A DNA stretch of 64,000 bases from Phytophthora vignae f. sp. vignae (Eukaryota > Oomycota > Peronosporomycetes > Peronosporales > Peronosporaceae): assembly GCA_016169955.1 (NCBI GenBank), contig JABJUM010000044.1, forward strand, positions 186,001-250,000, read 5' to 3'. Below the pieces are notes generated by a model. The model did not search any database. It worked only from the letters and a program-made list of their open reading frames with translations, and was not told where the DNA came from. Position 1 is the stretch's first letter, and every line of letters begins with the position of its first letter. This document shows positions 43,860-53,288 of the stretch, piece after piece. Both the position numbers and the translations under genes were made by a program.

Positions 43860-45701
43860 TGTGATGATGGAGCCGCCGCCTGAGCGTTTGGAGATCGATT
43901 CGGAACTGAATCGCGTCCACGGTGAGCGCTGTAAGCTTTACATCCCCATTTCTACTGCGTCACATCCCTACGCACTATCCGAGCTTGTTGTCGTATGAGA
44001 ATGAGAGTGTATGCTCCTCCGTAGCAGATAAAATCGACGATCCCGTGCGTTTGAATTGTTCTCTCGAACACACTGATTTGTTGGTGCTTTAGTCGCTAAC
44101 GACCACTGCAACTAGTCGGCCGAGGGGGTTGTCTAAACAAGTACACTTTGAGTACTGCTTTCAATAAGCCACAATTAATTTTCCACTTCCTAGAACTAGT
44201 TTTAAACAACCAAAATAAATACTAGATACGCCAAGACTGAGGGTGAAATTGAGTATCTATCGCAACTACCAGTCGATCTTGGTAGACCATCATTTGGTTG
44301 GCTATTGGCAGACCCGCTGCTACTACTAGGTACATGCGTATCATATATGTCAACTAAAAAAACTACAGCAATTAGTTTTGAACAGCATCGCGTGTCAATC
44401 AAAATTCAAATCAAATCTGTAACTCACGCCTTATAACTGAAATATTTCCATGTATCCTACAGGCATGGGGTAAATTGTGGTACATGTAGATTGTGGTTAC
44501 GAGCCAAAGACATGAGGTTCCTTGCTGGAGAGGCAAGGTGCCGAATGGCTAACCTAAGCGATGGTGGGAGGGTTGAAATTCTTGAGTCACCGGCAATGGC
44601 GCGAGACGATAGCGCGCGTGAGTCGCGCATGATCTTAAAACTGAATTGACGACGATGGTAGCGTTGGACTCCAACTTGGAGGTCTCTGGCGTAGCGAGGG
44701 CCGGATGCCGCGCCTTGCTCGTCGCGCTGCCGAGACCACAAATGATCGTTCTCTGCCGTCTGAAACCACCGATGGACTTTTTGTGGCTGTCTTGTCGGGC
44801 GCGCCCACGGGGAAAAATGCCGCTAGATCAAAAGATTACGGCGATGGAAGGAGCACTGGGGCGTCGCCAATGCAGGAAACACAAGACTTGCTGATACCTG
44901 CTCAACTACAGTAGAATTTAGCAGTTTTCTTCGCGATTACATGTAAATTTCGGGGCCTTGATAAACGTTGGGACTCCGGAAAAACAAATATCCATAACGC
45001 TGGTTGCTACGCTCCCTGCGCCAGGATATTAACCATTTGTAAATTAACTACATGTAGTTTGGAAGGCCCTAGTAGTGTCTAGTTTATCGTAAACAGCAGA
45101 GTTCAAGAGGCCCTTGCAATCTTCTTCTGCTCTTGCCAAGAACAGATTCAGAGTTACTAACTGTACTCGCCACATTTTTTTATACTATCTTACTTGAGGT
45201 CTTAAAACTTTGGCTTCTATTTTCTTTGATGAAAAAAAACGCTTTGCCACATGTGCTCTACCGCGGCTTTGGCCAGCGACATGATGTAATCACTTGTACA
45301 GCATCCAGTGATCATTTGGTCACCGAGCATTCAACTTGCTGCACAGTACATGCAATCCGTTGGCCACCAGGTCATCCACCCAACAATGGGGCTGTCGTGC
45401 GTAGGTTTGAGCAGGCAGCAGAGCCTGACTTCGCTTGCCCTGAGGGCCTCAGTGAGGCTGTGTCAACGTAGTGCACAACCGTTGCGTGAGCTGGTCGAGG
45501 GGATTGTGCAGCTACGTTGCTACTGTATCGTACCCGCGCCGAGAGACACATTCTGGGAATCGCTCTTGATGAGAGTCTAGGCAATGACATTGATCGCATA
45601 CATAAAGGCCCTGTTCAGAACCGTAACGCTCTGCCTGCTATCACGAGCTTTGCCGTGGGTTGCGAACCGTACAGTAAAGGATCAGAAACAGCCATAAGCC
45701 A
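43860..45701. other. intergenic, no gene recognised
   Basis: Short frames only, without recognisable motifs. Words around ACATGTA recur (about 44,480, 44,938, 45,050). AT-rich overall, consistent with intergenic DNA of a gene-sparse effector region. Confidence 0.45.
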
Positions 45702-45712
45702 GTCATTCTGCA
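45702..45712 (+). promoter_or_regulatory. oomycete initiator-like element
   Basis: GTCATTCTGCA fits the core TCATTYBNCA of the oomycete initiator, 51 bases before the effector start codon at 45,763, a typical distance in Phytophthora. Confidence 0.5.
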
Positions 45713-45762
45713 CGGAGCCTCAGTTCGCAACTTTCTCCCTACCGATCAAGTCTCAAGCGCCA

Positions 45763-46179
45763 ATGCGTTTTGCCTTCGTCGTCCTCTTATCTACTGTTGC
45801 CCTCCTCGCCGGCAACAATGCCCTGGCCGCGGCTGATGTCAACCACAACGAGATTTCTCAGGTGGTTCCTCCCGAAGCTGTTCACTCGGTCGCTGCTGAA
45901 CAGAACGCCAAACGATTCCTGAGATCCGACAAGACGGAGGAGAAGGTCGACAATACGGACGAAAAAGAAGAGAAGGGTCTGATTGAGAGCGTGTTCAACA
46001 ACTTTAGAAGAACGAGGACGTGTCGCAGATGGTACGTCGCCGGATTGACCCCCAAGGAAGTCAACAGTATGCTCAAGACGCGTGAAGCGGAGGGGGAGAA
46101 GGTGGACTGGGCTGCTGCAGCTGCCTATCCAAGGTACTACCGCCGTGCGAGATATGACAATTGGCTTCTTTACTGGTAA
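45763..46179 (+). CDS. secreted RxLR effector candidate, 138 aa
   Basis: Start chosen at ATG 45,763 because it opens a clear signal peptide (residues 1-22) and follows an initiator-like element; an upstream in-frame ATG gives an unlikely leader. The exact RxLR motif RFLR is at 51-54. A degenerate acidic motif (DEKEEKG, 66-72) takes the place of dEER. The C-terminal domain contains RWYVAGLTPKEVNSMLK (from 89), which resembles the W motif of WY-fold effectors, and ends in a Tyr/Arg/Trp-rich tail. The host target is unknown. No intron is apparent. Confidence 0.85.
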   Translation: MRFAFVVLLSTVALLAGNNALAAADVNHNEISQVVPPEAVHSVAAEQNAKRFLRSDKTEEKVDNTDEKEEKGLIESVFNNFRRTRTCRRWYVAGLTPKEVNSMLKTREAEGEKVDWAAAAAYPRYYRRARYDNWLLYW

Positions 46180-47584
46180 GAGGCACAACACTTGCCTGTT
46201 AAAGGTAGTCTATCAATGAAGACGACGACTCGTGTGGCTAGCGTGTGGTTTATTAGTCGGGTACATGTAATAGCCGTTTGGCATTTTGCGGGAGAATACC
46301 AAACCAGGCGTGAGTAGGTAAGCAAAGTGCTTATACGCAGTACTTACCGTATTAGCAGAGTGTTTTGTAGTTTTACTTGGAGCCTTCCTCAAGTTATAAC
46401 AAACCGAGCTCGGTTTCTAAATTGAGTCCGCACCTATGAAAATAATCGTCGACGCTTACAGTGCTATATTGCAGTTCTTGAAAAATTTTGTTAGGGGGTC
46501 CACGCGAGTTAGCCATCTATTAAAATTCGCGCATAATTCATACCACTTTGTCACAGCACTGCATCTGACGCGCCACAGAAGTATTCACATTGCCGATAAC
46601 GCACTAAAAAAGATTTCTAAAGCTTGAATCATTATAGTCGTATTCAAATATTACACGTTTCTATTAATTTCTTTATCTGAGCTTGTGGAATCCCAATTAA
46701 ATATACGTCTCGTTCTAACCGCTTCTCCACCTTCATTACTTGAAATTAGCACGTTGGGTCGCAAGACCGGTTCCTTATTTACTGATTGCAAGCCAAATAC
46801 AATGACACAGGTGCAAGTTCAGAGGTTGCATTTCTATTAAAAATAAAAAATAGCTGTAGGTTTCAATGGAAGTTTGCACTCAACTTCTTCACTGTGATAT
46901 ATATTTTGAAGCGCCAAACCGGTTCGATGCTGCGGCAGCGAAGCAGGGGCAGGACATGCCCGCAGATAGTAGAATATACTTCCCAGCTCAAAACGACATA
47001 GTATTCATATATATTTCACCTTCGCGGGACCCTAGTTGTGTGCCAAGAAATAGTATTTGCTATTGAAAACGTTTTAAGCTTCTGCAGTTTAAATCCGCAT
47101 CGGTATGGGTTTGGCGGGTGTGCCCGTGTAGCCGTAGGTATCTTATCGCCCCTGAAAATTCTCCGGGTCCCCAATATGACCACAAACTTGGGAATTTGTT
47201 GTCTTGTGAATAACTATTTTGTTTGAAGATGCATACTACATATACCACTTAGTTATCAACCAGTTTAGTACTTCCAACAACTAGCGACAAAGCAGCCGGA
47301 GCCCACTCGTACTAAACGTAATGAGCCGGGTGGCTCTCAGAGTCCGATGAATATTGCAAAGCACGACCTTAAATAGGACAAGTGATACACGAAGCTCGGC
47401 GGATACAGGACACAGTCACTGCACCCACTTAAAAGCGTCCAAGTAGCGCTGTACCATACAAACTTCAATTGAGCTTGATCGTGACCGCGTTACTCCGACG
47501 CGAACTGTGCGATGCGTAGGTACGGGCTCTAACGTCTTTGCATGACGACAGCAACTCTCGGAATGATGCCCAACGGCTTGCGTG
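46180..47584. other. intergenic, no gene recognised
   Basis: AT-rich. Only short frames without motifs. The stretch ends at the 9-bp target copy preceding MULE copy A. Confidence 0.45.
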
Positions 47585-47593
47585 CTTTAACCG
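47585..47593. repeat. 9-bp flank CTTTAACCG of MULE copy A
   Basis: CTTTAACCG directly precedes MULE copy A. Its reverse complement CGGTTAAAG lies at 53,280-53,288, directly at the inner end of MULE copy B, not at the other end of copy A. Confidence 0.8.
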
Positions 47594-49515
47594 GGAGAAG
47601 TTTATGCGTGCCTAAAAGAGTGCCTAAAGTGCCTAAAAGTGCCTAAACGTTTTATGCAACTTTCTACGTTTTACGATAAAGATAGCTTGTTGATATCTAA
47701 AAATGTGCCTAAAACAGAAAGCCATGTTAAATACGATCCACTATTATTCGCTTCCATTTCAATTATTTTTAGGTTATCGACTGGTTACATATAGCTCGTT
47801 CTCGATACTTAGGATAATATTAGCGTGGCACTTACGTTCTTATGATAGACAATAGCGTCATCTACTTCATACCCCACTTTCGAACTCACTGCCCCGACAA
47901 AACTTGCCGCACGTCGTCCTGCACCCTCCTTCACGCTCCCATCCTCTCCAGTGCAAGTTACCCTGCTCGTCATCCTGTCCATAATGCAGCACGGTGGCCA
48001 CTACTACTACTACAAGAATGCCTACAAGACCACCAAGTACTACGTCTGCAGCAAGAACCGGATCCCCATCAAGTGCAAAGCTCGTATTATCGTCACGGAT
48101 GACGGCTTCGTTCAAATCAAGGGTGAACACATCTGTAAGAGGGATGATCGCGTCATCGCAAGGGATGTGCAAGATGAGATGCGTCAGCTTTTAGAAGTAC
48201 GCAGCCTTGGGGATTTGCGAGTCGTCCCTGCTCGTGTTTGGCGCGACGTGAGAGACGAAATCATCAAAGAGCACGGAGAGGGCGCTGGGCTTAAAATCAT
48301 CGGGAGGGCTGAAGGGATCGGAATTGTCAAGCGCTGCCGGAACGATGCAACCGGAGGTGACGTCTTCCGTGCAATTGAAACCAAGGAAATCCGACAGATC
48401 TCTGACGAAGACCCCCGCGAATTTCTGCAAGTCAATCTTGCCTATCCTATCGACGGCAAGTTCAGGCGCCTCATTGGTTTTGGCCATCCCGACCTGATTC
48501 GACTGATGAAATATCCTGGGATAACGCTATTTGTTGACGCCACCTTCACCATCACGCCGAAGCCCTTCGCCCAGACGATCATCGTGATGATTTACGACAA
48601 AGCTCATGATTTGTACATCCCCTGCTTCTACCTTCTGGTCGATACGAAAGATCACTGGTCGTACTGGAACGCATTTCAGTGGGTCAAGATCCAGACCGAC
48701 ATGAAGTGCGCCCCTGAAGTCGTGGTCTGCGATTTCGAGCAAGCCTTGCACCTAGGAGTCCGAGATCAGTTTGAAAGTGCCCATATTGTCGGCTGTCTGT
48801 TTCGCTGGAAGCAAGCCATCCGTCGGAAAATGATTGACCTTCGCATCCCGACAGAGGAGATAAAGGTCGCAATGACTCCTGGTGTCCTGGATTTGCTGAC
48901 AGTCGTCCCGGCTAAAACACTGCGCAAGAAAGGGATCCCCCACGTCATGAAAAAACTTTACAGACTCATTGGAAAGCCTGTGGAGGCAGAGCACAAGGCC
49001 AAGTGGGATTCGTTCTGGGAGTATTTTGTGTCCACGTGGTGCGAGCTGTATGAACTATCCTGTCGGAATATCTCTGGAATGATCGACACCAACGTTGAAA
49101 TTGTCAATAGGACGAACAACCCACTTGAGGCCTACAACAGAAAGTTGGCCGACACTTTTGGAGAAGCTCACCCGAGTTTGCTGGAGTTTGTGCAGGTGTT
49201 GAAAGAAGAAGCCAAGTTCTATCTTGATCAGCTTGCCGACGTGCGCCACCGTCGCCAGCGCCCTCCTCGACACGCTCCTGTAGCAACATACCCCACTGCC
49301 CCGCGCCTGCGCTGATTACTCACTGCATGAAAAGATACATTCATACATGATAAACAATATATAATTTCTTGTGATGGGTCAAACATACATTGATACTCTG
49401 GTTACAATAACGGTTGGATTACGAATTGGTAGCATTTTGCTTAACTCCTAGGCTTAATCTTTTAGGCACTTTTAGGCACTTTAGGCACTCTTTTAGGCAC
49501 GAATAAACCGACGCC
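47594..49515 (+). mobile_element. Mutator-like element copy A
   Basis: 1,922 bp. The ends are imperfect inverted repeats: left GGAGAAGTTTATGCGTGCC, right (reversed) GGCGTCGGTTTATTCGTGCC. Each is followed by four tandem GTGCCTAAA-type units. It codes for one MULE transposase and nothing else. Copy B (53,289-55,213) is nearly identical and lies in the opposite orientation. The 3' flank TGATGTAAG does not match its 5' flank CTTTAACCG. Confidence 0.85.
47951..49315 (+). CDS. MULE transposase, intact frame, 454 aa
   Basis: The frame from ATG 47,951 (start uncertain; the frame is open further upstream) has a FLYWCH/WRKY-GCM1-like zinc domain (YYVCSKNRIPIKCKARI ... KGEHIC, residues 31-62). The DDE core follows with LFVDATF (Asp196), VVVCDFEQALHLG (Asp261) and NNPLEAYNRKL (Glu393), the last set in the helical region typical of MULE transposases. 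The C-terminus is Arg/Pro-rich. It cuts and moves elements carrying the GTGCCTAAA-type ends. Both copies in the window have open frames, so recent activity is plausible. A TAC triplet run at about 48,000-48,014 differs in length between the copies. Confidence 0.85.
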   Translation: MQVTLLVILSIMQHGGHYYYYKNAYKTTKYYVCSKNRIPIKCKARIIVTDDGFVQIKGEHICKRDDRVIARDVQDEMRQLLEVRSLGDLRVVPARVWRDVRDEIIKEHGEGAGLKIIGRAEGIGIVKRCRNDATGGDVFRAIETKEIRQISDEDPREFLQVNLAYPIDGKFRRLIGFGHPDLIRLMKYPGITLFVDATFTITPKPFAQTIIVMIYDKAHDLYIPCFYLLVDTKDHWSYWNAFQWVKIQTDMKCAPEVVVCDFEQALHLGVRDQFESAHIVGCLFRWKQAIRRKMIDLRIPTEEIKVAMTPGVLDLLTVVPAKTLRKKGIPHVMKKLYRLIGKPVEAEHKAKWDSFWEYFVSTWCELYELSCRNISGMIDTNVEIVNRTNNPLEAYNRKLADTFGEAHPSLLEFVQVLKEEAKFYLDQLADVRHRRQRPPRHAPVATYPTAPRLR

Positions 49516-49688
49516 TGATGTAAGTCACATGTATTCATGTCAGCCTCAGTTTTTCCATTGCATGTAGTTTTCCAAAACTATGCTGTAGTGTAATATCTTC
49601 AGCAGGTCGTCGCAAAAACAAATACTGGCAGACGAGGGGAACCAAAACCCACGTGATTCACGTCGTGAAGGGGACACGAAAGCCGCCT
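49516..49688. other. short spacer between MULE copy A and effector
   Basis: No gene. It begins TGATGTAAG next to the MULE end. The distance from the transposon end to the effector stop codon is 173 bp. Confidence 0.5.
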
Positions 49689-50114
49689 TTACGCGCTGAA
49701 GTACTTCTGAGCTCCGTAGATAATGCTTACAACGAGGGTGGCACCAAGCACAGACACGAGCACCTTTTTGAGAGTGGACCACTTCTTGGGGTCTTTCTTC
49801 GCCGCTTCTGCCACCATCATCGACAGCTTCTCCTTCTGCGGCTTGTTGAGTCTGGAAATCGCCCCAGCCCAGTCCCTCGTAATACCAGCCTTTACCGTCT
49901 TCCCCGCTTCCTCAAGCTTCGTAGCCTTGGTCAGCATAGCGTTCTTACGCAAGGTCTGAATAAAGTTTCCAGCGATGTCATCAGCCTTGCCAGCAAGTCC
50001 TGCCTGCTCAGCACGAAGGTTGCGTCGCTGGTCACGAAGAGGAGCGCTCTGGGCACTACTCAAGACGCAAGAGGCAAACGCCACGATCAGCAGAACAAGG
50101 GTCGTGAATCGCAT
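49689..50114 (-). CDS. secreted RxLR effector candidate with C-terminal TM segment, 141 aa
   Basis: Start chosen at ATG 50,114 (MRFTTLVLL), which opens a signal peptide of about 20-23 residues; an ATG 24 codons upstream gives an unlikely leader and lies upstream of the initiator-like element. RNLR at 31-34 is an exact RxLR, in the context RRNLRAEQ. No dEER motif follows. The middle is helical and Lys-rich, and residues 117-135 form a hydrophobic segment followed by a short tail (AQKYFSA). The layout parallels the effector at 43.3 kb. The gene sits 173 bp from MULE copy A and is divergent from the WY effector at 51.9 kb; both lie between the two inverted MULE copies. Confidence 0.85.
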   Translation of the reverse strand: MRFTTLVLLIVAFASCVLSSAQSAPLRDQRRNLRAEQAGLAGKADDIAGNFIQTLRKNAMLTKATKLEEAGKTVKAGITRDWAGAISRLNKPQKEKLSMMVAEAAKKDPKKWSTLKKVLVSVLGATLVVSIIYGAQKYFSA

Positions 50115-50148
50115 ACTTGTTGTTCTTGGACTTGTCGTCGACGGGGAT

Positions 50149-50161
50149 ATTTGACGAATGA
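50149..50161 (-). promoter_or_regulatory. oomycete initiator-like element
   Basis: On the minus strand TCATTCGTCAAAT matches TCATTYBNCAW, 34 bases upstream of the effector ATG at 50,114. A TATAAAAT box lies further upstream at 50,198-50,205, about 36 bases before the initiator. Confidence 0.6.
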
Positions 50162-50739
50162 AAGACCTATTTGCGTGGTACTGCACATTACAGCACTATT
50201 TTATAACATTATGGCAGGCAGCAATGCGAGACCAAGTGGCTCGAGCATGCTCTGATCGGAAAGCCTGTCCGATAGGCAATCCCAGCTCTGCTGCGCGTGC
50301 CGGCGCGGGTACGAAAGATGTACCGGTAACAACATTGAAAATCTGTAGGATCCACCGCATTGACGGGGACGAGCCTTGTAATGTGTACAGTACATGTACC
50401 GTACATTTCCGCTGAATGATGATAAAGTCGGTACACAAGCGATTGAGAAGGATCGATTACGAAGGATCGCCAGGATTCCGGGCATCGCCACTGCAGTCAA
50501 CACATACAGTATGTACATGGATGGATCATCTGGAAGTTATCTGGGACAACTCTCTTTTCAATGGTGACGTATTAATAGGAGTCCTTGTCGTTAAGCTCTG
50601 GGCGTGATACATTAAATTACCGATTCCTGGGCATCCTTATTCTGGTATGTATTAATAATGTAATTCACAAGTGCATCTACTGTAAATTATCATATTGTGG
50701 TGTTGCCGTATCCTTCTGGACATCGCTAAAATCGTCATA

Positions 50740-51082
50740 AGGCCCTGGTTTCTCCGCCGGTGTCTGGGTCTGTGGATATCTGAAGCCCAACCAGTAAAAC
50801 CCCAGGATTTGCATTTTATTCCCACCCCCTTGAGGGTGAGAATATAAGAAGGATGATATCCCCAGATGCGTATTAGATGTGACAAGCAGATTAGTATCAG
50901 AAGCCGTACAACCTAGCTCCGTTTTCAACACAATATTCAATTTTGTAATAGCGTACGTAGCCTTGCCACATGCTTGGCTGAGCGCTAACTCTCTGACAAA
51001 TCTCGATGGAGATTTGAGCTTAGCCAATAGGCTCGCTCGCATTTTATCCCCGACCCAGACACCGACGGAGAAACCAGGGCCT
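50740..51082. mobile_element. 343-bp MITE-like element
   Basis: Ends AGGCCCTGGTTTCTCCGCCG... and ...CGACGGAGAAACCAGGGCCT form inverted repeats of about 31 bp (GACCCAGACACCGRCGGAGAAACC...) with one mismatch. The interior has open frames on the minus strand but no recognisable domain. Target duplication is unclear: the left flank ends TCATA and the right flank begins ATTAATA. It lies between the two divergent effectors. Confidence 0.65.
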
Positions 51083-51919
51083 ATTAATAATGTGTGGGCG
51101 AACGCCACTCGTACTTTATATTACCGGCGCGAGTACGGTACGGTACCTGTATCTTCTGGGTTCTATTTACTGCATTGCGTTTGTACATGTAGAACTGTGC
51201 ACTATCTAAGCATACTTTGTTTGTTCCATACATGAACGAGTTTTCACATGAACGAGCAGTCCGTATGTTCGGCCCTGGATTATGAAAAGTTGGATGCCAA
51301 CGGATTACATGACCGAAGCTGACGCAACTTTTCTGTACATTGATACAAAATGTACATCCAGGGGATACACAAAACATGTGCAAGCATTACTTAAAATTAT
51401 TATGTCATAAACTTTGAAGTAATGCTTGCACATGTTTTGTGGTTTCTATAAGCATGCACCATTGAATATGTGCCAATAAGCATTAACACGATTATTCTTA
51501 AAAACACGGTACTTATGTACACACCAAACCAATGCTTTTCTGGAAATGAAGGAATATACTTGAGCGATGATATAGTGTATACTGCGATCCACCTCTGACA
51601 GGTCGGCATGTACTATCGCGCTATAGCTCACTACAGTACACGGGACAGTTTTTTTTTTCATCATTGGTAACTCACTTTGAGAAAATGTGATTTCGCACAA
51701 TGAATGTACTACACACGTAGTACAGAGTGGAAATCGCCGTCATAGTCACCATCGTAGTTGCCATCATTTGCAGATTTATGCTGGACGGTGCTCGCACGAT
51801 ATTACAAGTATGCATCCCTACTGTATTGTGTACAGAAACGAGTGTACAGTACTAAGTTGTGAAGCTCGTACTGTATCACTTCCTAAGTCGCCCAGAAGCC
51901 CCCTGCCCCCGTTAAGCGG
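51083..51919. other. intergenic upstream of WY effector
   Basis: No gene. Words containing GTAC (TGTACA, ACATGTA and similar) are very frequent from about 50,380 to 51,870. It contains the 25-bp hairpin. The sequence TATCACTTCCTAA at about 51,873 may be the core promoter of the downstream gene, but fits the initiator poorly. Confidence 0.4.
51368..51441. repeat. perfect 25-bp hairpin
   Basis: Arms 51,368-51,392 and 51,417-51,441 are exact reverse complements (core ACATGTGCAAGCATTACTT) around a 24-base AT-rich loop. It lies about 480 bp before the WY effector start. Confidence 0.9.
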
Positions 51920-53041
51920 ATGAGTTTGCTCAACGCAACTTTGTTGGCGATCTGCCTCCTTAGCGCGGTGGTTTGCGATGCTTCAGCTCTCACGAAGAAT
52001 AACCCAGACAAAGCTAAAATATCTTCCCTCAACGAAGGCCACACCAACACTTCTCTCGAGGAACGACTATTAATGGCCAACGACGCGAACAACGCCGACA
52101 GCAAGGGTGACGTCGAGAAGTCTTTCATCTCCGGGCCGATAGCAGAGGCAATGTCGAAGATTAGTCCCTCTACTCAGAAACTCGCGAACAAGTTGTGGCT
52201 ACAGTCGAAGACGGACCCAGCCCTGGTCTTCGCTATGCTACACCTTGGAGAGGCCGCCGGGAAGCTCGACGATAACCCAAGACTCCTCCTGTGGCTCAAC
52301 TATGTGGATATGTATGCAAATTTGAAGTACTGCTGCTCGTTTTCCGTCGACAAAATCTACTGGTTGCTGCAAAAGTCCTACACCGAAGAGAAGCTCGTGT
52401 CCCTGTTTCAGTCGCTTCGGAGAATCCCAGCCAGGAAGAGTTTAGCCGAGCAGATGCAGATTCGCCTGTTTGTCAACTCGCCATCTTCGCACAAGCTGCT
52501 GAACGCTGCGTGGCTCAAGTCCGGTGAATCACCCGCAGAAGTGTTCAGAATGCTGCATCTTGACCGCACAAGACTCCCAGACCGTAAACTGCAGGACAAC
52601 TCCAAGTTTCTGCAGTGGTTCAAGTACACTGAAATCTACTGGCCAACTGGAGGGCGCGACTTGCGAACCTTCATCTTCTTGCAGAAGCACTACGGCGATT
52701 CGGGGTACCAGTTAGCGCTTCTCTTTCAAGCGTTAAAACAGCGGACGGGATTCGGGAGTTTTGGAGATAACTTGCAGACTTTCCTGTTCAAGAGTTGGGC
52801 AGACAAAAACTTTACTCCTGAGTTCATCCGGAGTCAGCTGTCGCTGTCCGTGCGGGGGGATCACAGATTCAAGCTGGACAAGGACGACGTAGTATTTTAT
52901 AGAGCGTTGGAAGAGTACACGATCTACTTCACATCAATCAGGGGCGATAAAGAAGTGCTGAAGACAGTGAGAGGCTTGTTTGCGCACGACAATGCTGACG
53001 AAGCTCTTGACATCGCAACGAATCTTGCCCGGAAGAAATAA
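51920..53041 (+). CDS. secreted effector candidate with three WY/LWY-type modules
   Basis: 373 aa. A signal peptide spans residues 1-20. Where RxLR-dEER is expected there is only SLEERLL (EER at 47-49), so the RxLR itself is missing. The body has three evenly spaced W motifs: Trp93 (KLWLQSKTDPALVFAMLHL), Trp198 (AAWLKSGESPAEVFRMLHL) and Trp293 (SWADKNFTPEFIRSQLSL). Each is followed by a Tyr motif (LLLWLNYVDMY, LQWFKYTEIY, EEYTIYF). Helices of L-motif type lie between them (YWLLQKSYTEEKLVSLF and FIFLQKHYGDSGYQLALLF). Module spacing is about 100 residues, as in tandem LWY effectors of Phytophthora. The target is unknown. The single exon ends 247 bp before MULE copy B. Confidence 0.85.
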   Translation: MSLLNATLLAICLLSAVVCDASALTKNNPDKAKISSLNEGHTNTSLEERLLMANDANNADSKGDVEKSFISGPIAEAMSKISPSTQKLANKLWLQSKTDPALVFAMLHLGEAAGKLDDNPRLLLWLNYVDMYANLKYCCSFSVDKIYWLLQKSYTEEKLVSLFQSLRRIPARKSLAEQMQIRLFVNSPSSHKLLNAAWLKSGESPAEVFRMLHLDRTRLPDRKLQDNSKFLQWFKYTEIYWPTGGRDLRTFIFLQKHYGDSGYQLALLFQALKQRTGFGSFGDNLQTFLFKSWADKNFTPEFIRSQLSLSVRGDHRFKLDKDDVVFYRALEEYTIYFTSIRGDKEVLKTVRGLFAHDNADEALDIATNLARKK

Positions 53042-53279
53042 AATCACTTTGAGGTAGAGAACCTCGATTTGTTTAATTTTGCCGAGCCATACCGTAAGCT
53101 TGTCGGTTAATACTTCCAAAAAACAATAGATTCCACAATCTGACAGGTCGCAAGCAAGCGCCAGAGGTCACCTCCATGGATCCGGGGCCCTTGGCCTTCC
53201 TCGAGGGAATCATCTCTCGAATAACGGTGGTAGCGATGATCAGCCTTGCGTCACTCTTCAAGCTCGTGGAAGGCGACCG
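53042..53279. other. spacer between WY effector and MULE copy B
   Basis: No gene seen. It includes the effector 3' end and finishes at the 9-bp CGGTTAAAG beside the transposon. Confidence 0.45.
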
Positions 53280-53288
53280 CGGTTAAAG

